Positions 1 through 6,976 of a stretch of DNA of 51,915 bases are shown here, in pieces (positions within the stretch are counted from its first letter, which is position 1; each line of letters opens with the position of its first letter). The stretch covers positions 37,192 to 89,106 of the forward strand of contig DXMJ01000006.1 in assembly GCA_019414265.1 (NCBI GenBank), in the 5' to 3' direction. The notes under the pieces were generated by a model. It was not told the origin of the DNA. It worked only from the letters and a program-made list of their open reading frames with translations, and searched no databases. The DNA is from Collinsella sp. (GTDB lineage Bacteria; Actinomycetota; Coriobacteriia; Coriobacteriales; Coriobacteriaceae). The translations under genes and the position numbers were made by a program.

Positions 1-92
1 CCGCCACAACCAACGAGACCGAGACCGACGATGCTGGCAAGACCACCAGCGAGGCCGAGGAACTGACGACGAGAATAAGCCTGATCGAGCAT
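1..92 (-). CDS. Tat/lipobox lipoprotein, N-terminal fragment (partial)
   Basis: Reading the minus strand from the ATG at 92 gives an open frame to the window edge that begins MLDQAYSRRQFLGLAGG and continues to LVGCG. This combines a twin-arginine motif (SRRQFLG), a short hydrophobic core and a lipobox with Cys at about residue 29, so the product should be exported and lipid-anchored. A GAAAGGA ribosome-binding site lies just upstream of the ATG. Only about 30 residues are visible, so the mature domain is unknown; solute-binding proteins of ABC importers often carry such signals in this group, but that is inference. Confidence 0.7.
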   Translation of the reverse strand, partial: MLDQAYSRRQFLGLAGGLASIVGLGLVGCG

Positions 93-296
93 GATCTTCC
101 TTTCATACATGCGACTCGCGGGCACCCTGCCCGCTTTGCTGTTTGGAAAGATACGGTCTCGATCGGGCGACGACCGCCTTATCTGCGGTTTCTTACGGAC
201 ATTTGATAGACCCTTACCGCAAGCTCTGCCCAGCCTTTACAAACGGATAACAAACCCGCCACCAAGCATGACCCGCCTTTTACACCAATAAAAACA
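93..296. other. Intergenic leader upstream of the lipoprotein
   Basis: No convincing gene lies here. On the minus strand it would be the 5' region of the lipoprotein. It contains a perfect 7-bp hairpin (GCGGGCA, three-base loop, TGCCCGC) at 118-134 close to the start codon. I see no recognisable riboswitch core and no clear promoter. Confidence 0.5.
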
Positions 297-365
297 AAGT
301 TGCGGTGAAATAGTTCCTGCTTGGCCATCAAATGGCCCATTCTAGGAACTATTCCACCGCAACTT
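297..365. repeat. Palindromic repeat family A, copy 1
   Basis: Arms at 297-318 and 344-365 form a 22-bp inverted repeat with one mismatch, built on the core GTTGCGGTG(A/G)AATAGTTCC. The 25-base loop holds a nested perfect hairpin (GGCCAT-CAA-ATGGCC). Two more copies lie at 3599-3661 and 9862-9928. On the minus strand this copy follows the dipeptidase stop and is itself followed by a T-rich stretch, so it could act as that gene's terminator. The conserved sequence across copies suggests a REP/MITE-like dispersed element. Confidence 0.85.
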
Positions 366-412
366 AAAAAGCCCGGACGAAAGGGGTGCTAAGTTGTTAA
401 AACGCCGCAGCC

Positions 413-1849
413 TTAAAGCTCAAGCTCGTTCAAACGTAAGATCGCCACGATATAAATCTTGAGCGCCTGCTTGAGCTGTTCCTCGTTGGCGCACTCATTG
501 GGGCCGTGCATCTGGCCGCCCCATGCGGGCAGCTCCAGGCCGGTCTCCTCGGGGCCAAACGAGACGGCGCGGGCAAAGTTGCGTGCGTACGTGCCGCCGC
601 CCATGGCAAAGGGCTCAGCATGCTTGCCCGTAAACTCGTTATAGGTATCAATAAGCGCCTTCACGGCCGGATCGTCGGCAGAGACCGAGAACGGCACCTT
701 CGCACGACCCACACGGCACGTCACGCCAAAACGGCCCACGAGCGGATCGAGCTGCTCGCGGATGGTATCGGCACTCGTGCTGTCGGGGAAGCGCACGTCG
801 ATGACCTGCTCAATATGGCCATCCGCCACGCGGGTGACGCCAGCGTTGCAGGTAAGCGGGCCAAACGCCGGACTCGTCGCATCGATACCTAGGCCGCGGC
901 CATAGGCGTCCGCATGCACAAAAGCCAGGAACTTGACGAACTCGTGCTCGGCAGGTCTCAGCAGGCGCTCGTCGCGCGCACCAAACGCATCCTCGGCCTC
1001 GCGCAGATACGCCACGATGAGGCCGACGGCATTGATCGTTCCCTCGGGCATCGAGGCATGACCGCCAATGCCGTGGGCGAAAATCTGGGCATGTCCGTTG
1101 TCGAGTGCTGTGATCTCCAGGCGGTCGGCGTTCTCGACCGGTGCCGGCAGCTCATCGGCGTCAATCGCAAGCTCGCAGATAGACTGCGACGGAATGGCGT
1201 TGCTCGCCTCGGCACCGCTCCAGGACACAATACGACCGCCGTCGATCTTGGAGCTCACAAATGTCGCCCCAAACTGGCCCTTCTCGGCATTGCAGACCGG
1301 GAACTCGGCATCGGGCGTAAACAGAAAGTCGGGGTCTGCGTGGTTCTCCAGATAATGGTGAACGTCGGACATGCCCACTTCCTCATCGCAGCCCAGCAGC
1401 GCGCGGAAGGTATAGCGCGGCACAATGCCGTGTTTGAGCAGATAAGCGCCAGCGTAGAGCGACAGCACCGCCGGGCCCTTGTCGTCGATCACGCCGCGGC
1501 CGAGCAGCCAGCCCTCGCGACGCTCCATCGCAAATGGGTCGGTATTCCAGCCGGGGCCGGCAGGCACCACGTCCACATGGCAGATAGTCGCGAGCTGCTT
1601 ATCGCCGCGACCCGGAATATCGGCGATGCCCACAAAGCCCTCGTCATCGCTCGTCTGGTAGCCGAGCTTTTGCGCAATGCCGAGCGCGCAATCGAGCGCA
1701 TCACGGACCGGGCGGCCAAACGGCGCACCGGGCTCCGCATCGGCAGCAACGGCCACAGACGGATAGCTCACCAGCTGCTCGATATCGGCGACGACATCTT
1801 CCCAGACCTCGTCGACATATTCGGCAACGCTCTGCTCCACCTGATTCAT
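413..1849 (-). CDS. M20 family metal-dependent dipeptidase (PepV/Sapep type)
   Basis: 478 residues. The M20 metallopeptidase signature is clear: the metal-binding HVDVVPAG segment, then GRGVIDDKGP with the bridging Asp, then CDEEVG with the catalytic Glu pair, a further metal-ligand Asp in TPDAEFP, and a late HGPNE segment with the last His. The long central lid region fits the PepV/Sapep subgroup, which hydrolyses dipeptides in the cytoplasm. The start at 1849 is chosen because AAGGAGG stands just upstream; the frame is open further but lacks a site. It lies 54 bp downstream of the HAD gene on the same strand and is probably cotranscribed with it. Confidence 0.88.
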   Translation of the reverse strand: MNQVEQSVAEYVDEVWEDVVADIEQLVSYPSVAVAADAEPGAPFGRPVRDALDCALGIAQKLGYQTSDDEGFVGIADIPGRGDKQLATICHVDVVPAGPGWNTDPFAMERREGWLLGRGVIDDKGPAVLSLYAGAYLLKHGIVPRYTFRALLGCDEEVGMSDVHHYLENHADPDFLFTPDAEFPVCNAEKGQFGATFVSSKIDGGRIVSWSGAEASNAIPSQSICELAIDADELPAPVENADRLEITALDNGHAQIFAHGIGGHASMPEGTINAVGLIVAYLREAEDAFGARDERLLRPAEHEFVKFLAFVHADAYGRGLGIDATSPAFGPLTCNAGVTRVADGHIEQVIDVRFPDSTSADTIREQLDPLVGRFGVTCRVGRAKVPFSVSADDPAVKALIDTYNEFTGKHAEPFAMGGGTYARNFARAVSFGPEETGLELPAWGGQMHGPNECANEEQLKQALKIYIVAILRLNELEL

Positions 1850-1903
1850 GGACGACCTCCTTACCAATGAGCGGCGAGCGCGCTCGCCCCTCACATTACG
1901 TCA

Positions 1904-2566
1904 TTAGATAGCGAAAAGTTTAGCAAGCTCGGCCACCGAGTGCACCACCGCATCGGCACCCGCCGCCTCGTGCTCGCCCGGCGCCGCCGCGCCCGAATAG
2001 ATGCCGATGCACGGCACGCCCATTGCGTGCGCGCCCTCCACATCGTTAAAGCGATCGCCGATCATCACGGCATCGTCGGCCGTCGCGCCGAGCGCCGCCA
2101 GGGCATCGCGGACCGAATCGGCCTTGGTCTCGCGTCCCTGCGGCGGATTCATGCCAATCACCGCCTCAAACTGAGAGAGCCCGAGCTCACGCACCATGTC
2201 GATGCACTTGGCCTCCATGCGCGACGTCGCCACGGCCATACGTTTGCCTTGGGCGACCAACCCATCCAGCAGCTCGGGGACCCCATTGAACACGGGATAC
2301 TCCTCCGGTCCCAGTTCATCAAAAAAGGCGCGGTACTCATCGGCCACCACAAGCGACTCCTCGCGGGAAAAGCCGTAAAAGTCGTGAAAGCTCTTCCACA
2401 GGGGCGGCCCGATCATGCGGCGCAGATCACCCATCTGCGCTTCCGAAAACCCGCGCGCGGAAAGCGTCTTGCGCGTCGAGGTCATCACCGCCCGGCCCGT
2501 ATCTGCCACCGTGCCGTCAAAATCGAACAGCACAACCGGCCGCTCGCAAAGTTGCAATGCCGCCAT
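1904..2566 (-). CDS. HAD-superfamily hydrolase, phosphoglycolate-phosphatase-like
   Basis: 220 residues. All four HAD motifs are visible: motif I DFDGTVAD (nucleophile and acid/base Asp), motif II VATSR, the motif III Lys around ETKAD, and motif IV GDRFNDVEGA. The helical insertion after motif I marks a C1-cap phosphatase of the Gph/PpaX/5'-nucleotidase-like kind; the substrate cannot be read from sequence. The ATG at 2566 is preceded by AGAAGGG. A GTG at 2599 keeps the frame open but has no ribosome-binding site. It is the first gene of a probable two-gene unit with the M20 dipeptidase. Confidence 0.85.
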   Translation of the reverse strand: MAALQLCERPVVLFDFDGTVADTGRAVMTSTRKTLSARGFSEAQMGDLRRMIGPPLWKSFHDFYGFSREESLVVADEYRAFFDELGPEEYPVFNGVPELLDGLVAQGKRMAVATSRMEAKCIDMVRELGLSQFEAVIGMNPPQGRETKADSVRDALAALGATADDAVMIGDRFNDVEGAHAMGVPCIGIYSGAAAPGEHEAAGADAVVHSVAELAKLFAI

Positions 2567-2660
2567 CGGCACCCTTCTTCCCCAGTTGATGATTTCCACA
2601 CCACCGCTTCAAACTGTTGACTATTCAACAATTGAACCTAGCAATGTAGAGCAACTCCAC

Positions 2661-2666
2661 TATACT
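2661..2666 (+). promoter_or_regulatory. Candidate -10 element for the first DegV gene
   Basis: TATACT stands about 57 bases before the DegV start in the divergent region between the HAD gene and degV. No good -35 sits at 16-18 bp. Just upstream (2615-2640) overlapping small palindromes (TTGACTATTCAA and TTCAACAATTGAA) could bind a regulator. Confidence 0.35.
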
Positions 2667-2722
2667 TGTCGCACTTTGCTTTCAGAAGGCGGCGCTGCCG
2701 CGCCCCAACGAAAGGTGCAATT

Positions 2723-3583
2723 ATGTCTTTTGCCATCATAACCGACTCCACGTCGGACATCTCCCCCGCCCGCGCCCAAGAGCTCGGCATTTACGTGATT
2801 CCGCTGCATGTGATTATCGAGGGCGAGGACCTGCTCGACCAGGTGCAGATTACCGCCGAGGAGTACGTCGCCCGCATGGCCGGCTCCGAGCAGCTGCCGC
2901 ACACCTCGCAGCCGAGCGCCGGCGAGTTCAAGGCACTCTTCGACCGCGTACGCGCCGACGGCCACGATAGCGCGATCTTTATCTCGCTATGCAGCGAGTG
3001 GTCCGCCTGCTATGCCAACGCATGCCTGACGGCCGAAACCCACGAGCTCGACGTGCGCTGCATCGATTCGCGCACCGGCTCGGGCGCCGAGGGCCTGCTG
3101 GTGGAGTACGCGCTGGCCATGCGCGAGGACGGCCGCAGCCTGGACGAGACCGAGGCGCAGATCCGCGCGACCCTGCCCGACGCCCACCTGTTGCTGATTC
3201 CGCGCACGCTCGAGAACCTCGTTAAGAACGGCCGCGCGCCCAAGCTCGCCGGCCAGTTGACGCAGATGCTCAACATTCGCCTGGCCGTTTCGCCGGAGTG
3301 GAAATCGGGCGAGATCAAGGCCGTCAAAAAGGGCCGCGGCGCCAAGCGCATCGTTGCCAACACCATGACCGATTGCCTCGCATTTTTGGCCGAGCATCCG
3401 GGCTCCAGCGTGCGCGTACTCACGACCGGCGCCGCTGAGGAGCAAAAGCTCGTCAGCCAAGCGCTCGCAGGCCGGGACTACGTGGACGCCGGCACCGGCC
3501 CCATCGGCTGCACCATCGCCACCCATGTAGGCGTCGACGCCATCGCCATCAGCTACTGCCCTCGTTACCAGCCCATCCACTAG
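2723..3583 (+). CDS. DegV family protein (fatty-acid-binding, FakB-like)
   Basis: 286 residues. The N-terminus ITDSTSDIS and the HTSQPSAGEF segment are the hallmark of DegV/FakB proteins, which bind one fatty acid between two domains and present it to a fatty-acid kinase (FakA). RTLENLVKNGRAP in the middle and the C-terminal IGTHVG-like stretch (IATHVGVDAI) complete the family pattern. GAAAGG precedes the ATG at 2723; the frame is open upstream without a ribosome-binding site. Transcribed alone, divergently from the HAD gene. A second DegV paralogue lies at 17793-18683. No fakA is in the window, so the lipid role is inferred from the family. Confidence 0.9.
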   Translation: MSFAIITDSTSDISPARAQELGIYVIPLHVIIEGEDLLDQVQITAEEYVARMAGSEQLPHTSQPSAGEFKALFDRVRADGHDSAIFISLCSEWSACYANACLTAETHELDVRCIDSRTGSGAEGLLVEYALAMREDGRSLDETEAQIRATLPDAHLLLIPRTLENLVKNGRAPKLAGQLTQMLNIRLAVSPEWKSGEIKAVKKGRGAKRIVANTMTDCLAFLAEHPGSSVRVLTTGAAEEQKLVSQALAGRDYVDAGTGPIGCTIATHVGVDAIAISYCPRYQPIH

Positions 3584-3598
3584 GGGCACCTTTACCAC

Positions 3599-3661
3599 TT
3601 GCGGTGGAATAGGAACTGTTTTTGGCTTATCAGCCGCAAATCAATCCCTATTCCACCGCAA
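3599..3661. repeat. Palindromic repeat family A, copy 2
   Basis: Arms TTGCGGTGGAATAGG at 3599-3613 and its perfect complement at 3647-3661, with a 33-base loop that contains a small inner hairpin (GGCT-TATC-AGCC). The 3' flank keeps the family sequence CCGCAACTTA. It lies between the convergent ends of degV (+) and the toxin gene (-), a position where it could terminate from both sides, though no T-run follows on either strand. Confidence 0.82.
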
Positions 3662-3676
3662 CTTAGAAATCGGCGA

Positions 3677-3985
3677 TCAGCCCAGCGGACCCTGAAACAG
3701 TTCCTGATGAGTGCCCATTCTCACCAGCCTAATCACTGGGTTAGTCTTATGGGGAAGATAAAGAACGACCACATCGACCAAGCCATCGGATAGGTGGAAA
3801 TCGATGTGGCCGTTGTAGTTTCCGCCCGGGTTTGAGAGCTCGTGGGCGCCATACTCCGCCGGAAGTGACCCATGAGCCACAAGCTCTGCAACCGCCGCTT
3901 TAAACTCACTTTTTAGCTGCGGATGCATGCGCATCGTTCGTTTGTAGTCCACCTTAAATTGAGCCTCGACTTTAATCTCGAACAT
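3677..3985 (-). CDS. yafQ: YafQ-family type II toxin (RelE superfamily mRNA interferase)
   Basis: 102 residues, a normal length for the family. The N-terminal FKVDYKRTMRMHP, the central LSNPGGNYNGHIDFHL and the end RMGTHQELF match the YafQ pattern, in which the C-terminal His of the GTH(S/Q)ELF motif is catalytic in ribosome-dependent mRNA cleavage. It follows its antitoxin after a 2-bp gap, the usual antitoxin-first order. Activity is inferred from the family; no key residue seems missing. Confidence 0.88.
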   Translation of the reverse strand: MFEIKVEAQFKVDYKRTMRMHPQLKSEFKAAVAELVAHGSLPAEYGAHELSNPGGNYNGHIDFHLSDGLVDVVVLYLPHKTNPVIRLVRMGTHQELFQGPLG

Positions 3986-3987
3986 CG

Positions 3988-4287
3988 CTATTCCTCATCG
4001 AGGAATGACATAAGCTCATCAGCGTTATTGAATGACAGGCTATCGTCCGGCAAAATCCCCAGCTCATGAGCCTCGGCGATCACCATGGCGCGCCTCGTCA
4101 CCTCGTTGGGCACCTCCGCCCTTCCTACAATCTCAAAAGGAATCTTTCGCTGATTTACCAGCTGCCGAACAGCAAGATTGAGATAGGAATTGAGGCTGAG
4201 GCCGACCGAATCCAAGAACTCAGTCGCCTGCTCCTTGAGCCCCTCTTCGATTCGAACCGTCGTAGGCTTAACTGTTGCTGTAGACAT
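3988..4287 (-). CDS. dinJ: RelB/DinJ-family antitoxin
   Basis: 99 residues. The N-terminal half (VRIEEGLKEQATEFLDSVGLSLN) is a ribbon-helix-helix domain of the RelB/DinJ type, which dimerises and binds the operator; the acidic C-terminus would wrap the toxin. GAGGAGG precedes the ATG. A TATACT -10 box at 4319-4324 and a long palindrome at 4328-4377 lie directly upstream, consistent with autoregulation by the antitoxin-toxin complex. Confidence 0.87.
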   Translation of the reverse strand: MSTATVKPTTVRIEEGLKEQATEFLDSVGLSLNSYLNLAVRQLVNQRKIPFEIVGRAEVPNEVTRRAMVIAEAHELGILPDDSLSFNNADELMSFLDEE

Positions 4288-4318
4288 TTGCGACCTCCTC
4301 GCCCTCGTCTTTTACACC

Positions 4319-4324
4319 AGTATA
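4319..4324 (-). promoter_or_regulatory. -10 element of the toxin-antitoxin operon
   Basis: On the minus strand TATACT stands about 32 bases before the antitoxin ATG, giving a leader of about 25 bases with a GAGGAGG site. No consensus -35 is visible because the 23-bp palindrome occupies that region. Confidence 0.5.
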
Positions 4325-4327
4325 CCC

Positions 4328-4377
4328 AATACGCATGGCAATCTGATGTTAGATAACATCAGATTGCCATGCGTATT
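4328..4377. promoter_or_regulatory. 23-bp perfect inverted repeat with 4-base loop (operator or terminator)
   Basis: Arms at 4328-4350 and 4355-4377 are perfectly complementary around the loop AGAT. The element lies between the LOG gene stop (4401) and the antitoxin start (4287), both on the minus strand. No T-run follows, so it is not a classical intrinsic terminator; it abuts the -10 of the toxin-antitoxin operon and could be its operator, or a hairpin ending the LOG transcript. Confidence 0.75.
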
Positions 4378-4400
4378 CATGTCGCGTGGGCACGATTGAT

Positions 4401-5159
4401 CTACATCAGCCCGCTGAGCGCAATGTCAACGGCCTCGTTGAGGTCGTCGGTAATGTGTACCAGATCCGGATCGAGCGGGCTAATCATACCGGTGCTCATC
4501 ACCGGGCCGTTGAGCCAGTCGAATAGGCCCTGCCAGTACTCGGTGCCCACCAGCACGAGCGGCATGCGCTTGACCTTGTGCGTCTGCACCAGCGTGAGAA
4601 CCTCGAACATCTCGTCGAGCGTGCCAAAGCCGCCGGGAAATACGATGGCGCCCGAGCTGTACTTAACGAACATGGTTTTGCGCACAAAGAAGTAGCGGAA
4701 GTCCATGCCGAGGTTCACGTATTTATTGAGCCCCTGCTCGTGCGGCAATTCAATGCCTAGGCCAACTGACTTGCCGTTGACACTCGCCGCTCCCCTGTTG
4801 GCCGCTTCCATGATGCCGGGGCCGCCACCGGTGATGACCGCCACGCCACGTTGCGCGATCTTGCGCCCGACGGTACGCGCCGCCTTGTAGAGCGGATCGG
4901 TCTTGGGCGTGCGGGCGCTACCGAAGATGGTCACCGCAGGTCCAAGCTCGGCAAGCGCGCCAAAACCATCGACAAACTCTGCCTGAATGCGCAGCACGCG
5001 CCACGGGTCGGCATGCAGCCAGTCGGTCGAGTCCTCGGGCGCCAGCAGGTTGGCGTAGGTGTTGTCCTTAGGAATCATGGGGCCGCGCATGACCACGGGG
5101 CCGCGGCGGTACGTCTCGTCGTAGGCAGGCTCGCCCTCGACGTTCTCATTCTTAATCAT
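4401..5159 (-). CDS. LOG family protein (TIGR00730 Rossmann-fold)
   Basis: 252 residues. The two family motifs are intact: GGGPGIMEAANRGA (nucleotide phosphate loop) and PGGFGTLDEMFE (catalytic Glu). LOG proteins cleave ribose 5-phosphate from nucleoside monophosphates (cytokinin riboside 5'-monophosphate phosphoribohydrolase activity in characterised members); the bacterial substrate is often AMP or unknown. About 55 residues precede the Rossmann core, as in the longer bacterial subgroup. The ATG at 5159 follows ATAGGAG. The frame stays open upstream through a terminator-like hairpin, so the longer start is rejected. Confidence 0.88.
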   Translation of the reverse strand: MIKNENVEGEPAYDETYRRGPVVMRGPMIPKDNTYANLLAPEDSTDWLHADPWRVLRIQAEFVDGFGALAELGPAVTIFGSARTPKTDPLYKAARTVGRKIAQRGVAVITGGGPGIMEAANRGAASVNGKSVGLGIELPHEQGLNKYVNLGMDFRYFFVRKTMFVKYSSGAIVFPGGFGTLDEMFEVLTLVQTHKVKRMPLVLVGTEYWQGLFDWLNGPVMSTGMISPLDPDLVHITDDLNEAVDIALSGLM

Positions 5160-5171
5160 GGGTACTCCTAT

Positions 5172-5223
5172 CGAGAAAAAGAAAAACGGGCGGGGTCGAC
5201 GCTGTGCGCCAAACACCCGCCCG
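5172..5223 (-). terminator. Intrinsic terminator just upstream of the LOG gene
   Basis: On the minus strand CGGGCGGG (5216-5223) pairs perfectly with CCCGCCCG (5187-5194), followed at once by TTTTTCTTTTT. It lies 150 bp after the tgt stop and only about a dozen bases before the LOG ATG. It may simply end the tgt transcript, or it may be an attenuator within the LOG leader. Confidence 0.8.
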
Positions 5224-5372
5224 AACATCAACTATTCGGTATGGTACCCACGATGCATCAAGTGCTTGCAAGCTATCGGTCATCGGTCGCGCAAGCGGTG
5301 TTAGCAAACGTGATGACCGGCCGGCGCTCGCCCCTTGCCGTTGCCCGCGCTCTGCAAGCGCCCGTGCTGCTC

Positions 5373-6512
5373 TTAGTAATCCACCGCCGCAGGGCTGTTC
5401 ATCCAGTCGCTCACGAACGCGCCGTAGCGGCCCTCGATAATGGCCTGGCGGGCCCGCTGCATAAGGTTGAGCAGGTAGTAGATGTTGTGCATCGAAAGCA
5501 GAATGCCGCCGAGCATCTCCTTCTGCGTGACCATGTGACGGATGAGCGCACGGCTGTAACCGCCCGTGCACACCGGGCAGGTGCAGGTGGGATCGATGGG
5601 ACCGTCGTCGTGCGCAAAGCGAGCGTTGCGGAAGTTGAGGCGACCCTCGCTGGAGAATGCCGTGCCCATACGGCCGGTGCGCGTCGGCAGCACGCAGTCA
5701 AACATGTCGATGCCCACGCCAACGCCGCGCACGAGCGTGGTCGGGTTGCCGACACCCATCAGGTAGCGCGGCTTATGCTTGGGCATGTACTCGCTCACGA
5801 GCGGCGCCAGGGTCTCGAACATGGTCTCGTGATCCTCGCCCACCGAATAGCCACCGATACCATAGCCCGGGAAGTCGCCGCACTCCTCCAGATGGCGCAG
5901 CGAGCGCAGGCGCAGATCCAGGTGCATGCCGCCCTGAACGATGCCAAAGAGCGCCTGGTCATCGCGGGTATGCGCCTTATAGCAGCGCTCGGCCCACATG
6001 CTCGACAGCTCAACGGCGCGCTCAACGTAGGCGCGCGTGGCGGGATAGCCCGGGCACTGGTCGAGCTGCATGCAGATATCGGAGCCGAGTTTCATGGCGA
6101 TTTCCATGTTGTCCTCGGGCGTCCAAAACACGTGGCGGCCGTCGTAATCGTTGACGATAAAGCGCACGCCCTCATCGGTGAGCTTGACGGCATCGTTGTG
6201 GCTGAAGACCTGGAAACCGCCCGAGTCGGTGAGGATGGGGCCGTGCCAGTTCATGAACTTGTGCAGGCCGCCCAGCTCGGCGATGGTATCCTCGCCGGGA
6301 CGCATGGACAGATGATAGGTATTGGCGAGCACGATCTGGGCGCCGAGCTTCTTGACAGTCTCGGTAGGAATGCCCTTGACGTTTGCCTTGGTGCCCACGG
6401 GCATAAAAATCGGCGTCTCGATGTCGCCGTGCGGGGTGTGCAGTACGCCGGCACGCGCGTGCGTCGTCGGATCCTCGGCAATCAGGTCGAATTTAAAAAG
6501 GTTCTGGTCCAT
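5373..6512 (-). CDS. tgt: tRNA-guanine(34) transglycosylase
   Basis: 379 residues, normal length. It exchanges guanine 34 in GUN-anticodon tRNAs for preQ1 (or a related base) in the cytoplasm. Visible hallmarks: LTDSGGFQVFS with the catalytic Asp region, GIVQGG, GYGIGGYSVGE, the second catalytic Asp in GIDMFDCVLPTR, and the zinc site CTCPVC...H near residue 310-335. AAGGAG precedes the ATG at 6512. queA and queH, which complete queuosine synthesis, lie 3.7 kb away on the same strand, separated by a segment bounded by repeats. Confidence 0.96.
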   Translation of the reverse strand: MDQNLFKFDLIAEDPTTHARAGVLHTPHGDIETPIFMPVGTKANVKGIPTETVKKLGAQIVLANTYHLSMRPGEDTIAELGGLHKFMNWHGPILTDSGGFQVFSHNDAVKLTDEGVRFIVNDYDGRHVFWTPEDNMEIAMKLGSDICMQLDQCPGYPATRAYVERAVELSSMWAERCYKAHTRDDQALFGIVQGGMHLDLRLRSLRHLEECGDFPGYGIGGYSVGEDHETMFETLAPLVSEYMPKHKPRYLMGVGNPTTLVRGVGVGIDMFDCVLPTRTGRMGTAFSSEGRLNFRNARFAHDDGPIDPTCTCPVCTGGYSRALIRHMVTQKEMLGGILLSMHNIYYLLNLMQRARQAIIEGRYGAFVSDWMNSPAAVDY

Positions 6513-6549
6513 AAACTGGAACTCCTTGGTTGCGGTTCATACGCAAACC

Positions 6550-6555
6550 ATTATA
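6550..6555 (-). promoter_or_regulatory. -10 element of tgt
   Basis: A perfect TATAAT on the minus strand lies about 37 bases before the tgt ATG. No consensus -35 is seen at 16-18 bp upstream. The implied leader is about 30 bases. Confidence 0.5.
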
Positions 6556-6629
6556 CGGGCAACCCGCAAGAAGCACCGACTCGACAGAAACTAGTGCATT
6601 AGGATCAGGTTCCCGCGCTAGTCGTTGGG

Positions 6630-6788
6630 TAGTCGTTGGGGACAGTCTTAAACGACTAGACGTTGGGGACAGTCTTCAGCGCCATCTTGCAAATGAGCGC
6701 CCCAATCTGCCGGCACTCAGGGACTGTCCCCAAGTGCCGGCAAGAGTGTCCCTTTCGACTAGTCATTTAAGAACGTCCCCAACGACTA
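6630..6788. repeat. GGGGAC-type inverted repeat cluster
   Basis: Segments 6630-6658 and 6760-6788 form a 29-base inverted repeat with 26 matches, each carrying a CGTTGGGGAC-type core. Inside it, 6708-6717 and 6733-6742 form a perfect 10-bp hairpin (TGCCGGCACT) around a smaller GGGAC/GTCCC hairpin. Another core copy (CGTTGGGGACAGTCTT) stands at 6661-6676. This fills most of the tgt-SDR intergenic region, which has no gene. Confidence 0.8.
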
Positions 6789-6974
6789 CATCCAACAGTC
6801 AAGGTAACGCCGATGCTCTGACAACATCAGCGAGCGGTCACCAGAGCGAACAAATTGGCATGAAAAGAGGACGGCATAGACCTTCTGGTCATGCCGCCCT
6901 CTTTGAATGACAAGTTGTCGCTCTGGTGACCGCGCAGCGTCGGCCCGTTACGCGGTTTGGTAAAACCGCGTAAC
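6721..6974 (-). repeat. Composite structured repeat, copy 1 (3' flank of the SDR gene)
   Basis: Read on the plus strand the order is GGACTGTCCCCAAGTGCCG (6721-6739), GAACGTCCCCAA (6771-6782), then a folded module 6801-6974. The module has a perfect 16-bp stem (6834-6849 with 6918-6933) enclosing a conserved hairpin with a TTCT loop (6872-6896), and a perfect 12-bp hairpin 6947-6974 that ends two bases from the SDR stop codon. Copy 2 at 9983-10203 has the same order and fold with compensatory base changes. I assign the minus strand because both copies abut the stop codon of a minus-strand gene. Confidence 0.85.
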
Positions 6975-6976
6975 TC

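Noticed and set aside
91..291. 66-residue plus-strand frame at the left edge
   Set aside because: Overlaps the leader of the minus-strand lipoprotein, no ribosome-binding site, no homology recognisable.
6530..6910. 126-residue plus-strand reading frame in the tgt/SDR intergenic region
   Set aside because: Built from palindromic repeats, no ribosome-binding site, no family resemblance.
6801..6974. Structured repeat considered as a tRNA or known riboswitch
   Set aside because: No tRNA cloverleaf, anticodon or CCA, and no known riboswitch core; the fold is two hairpins and one long stem.
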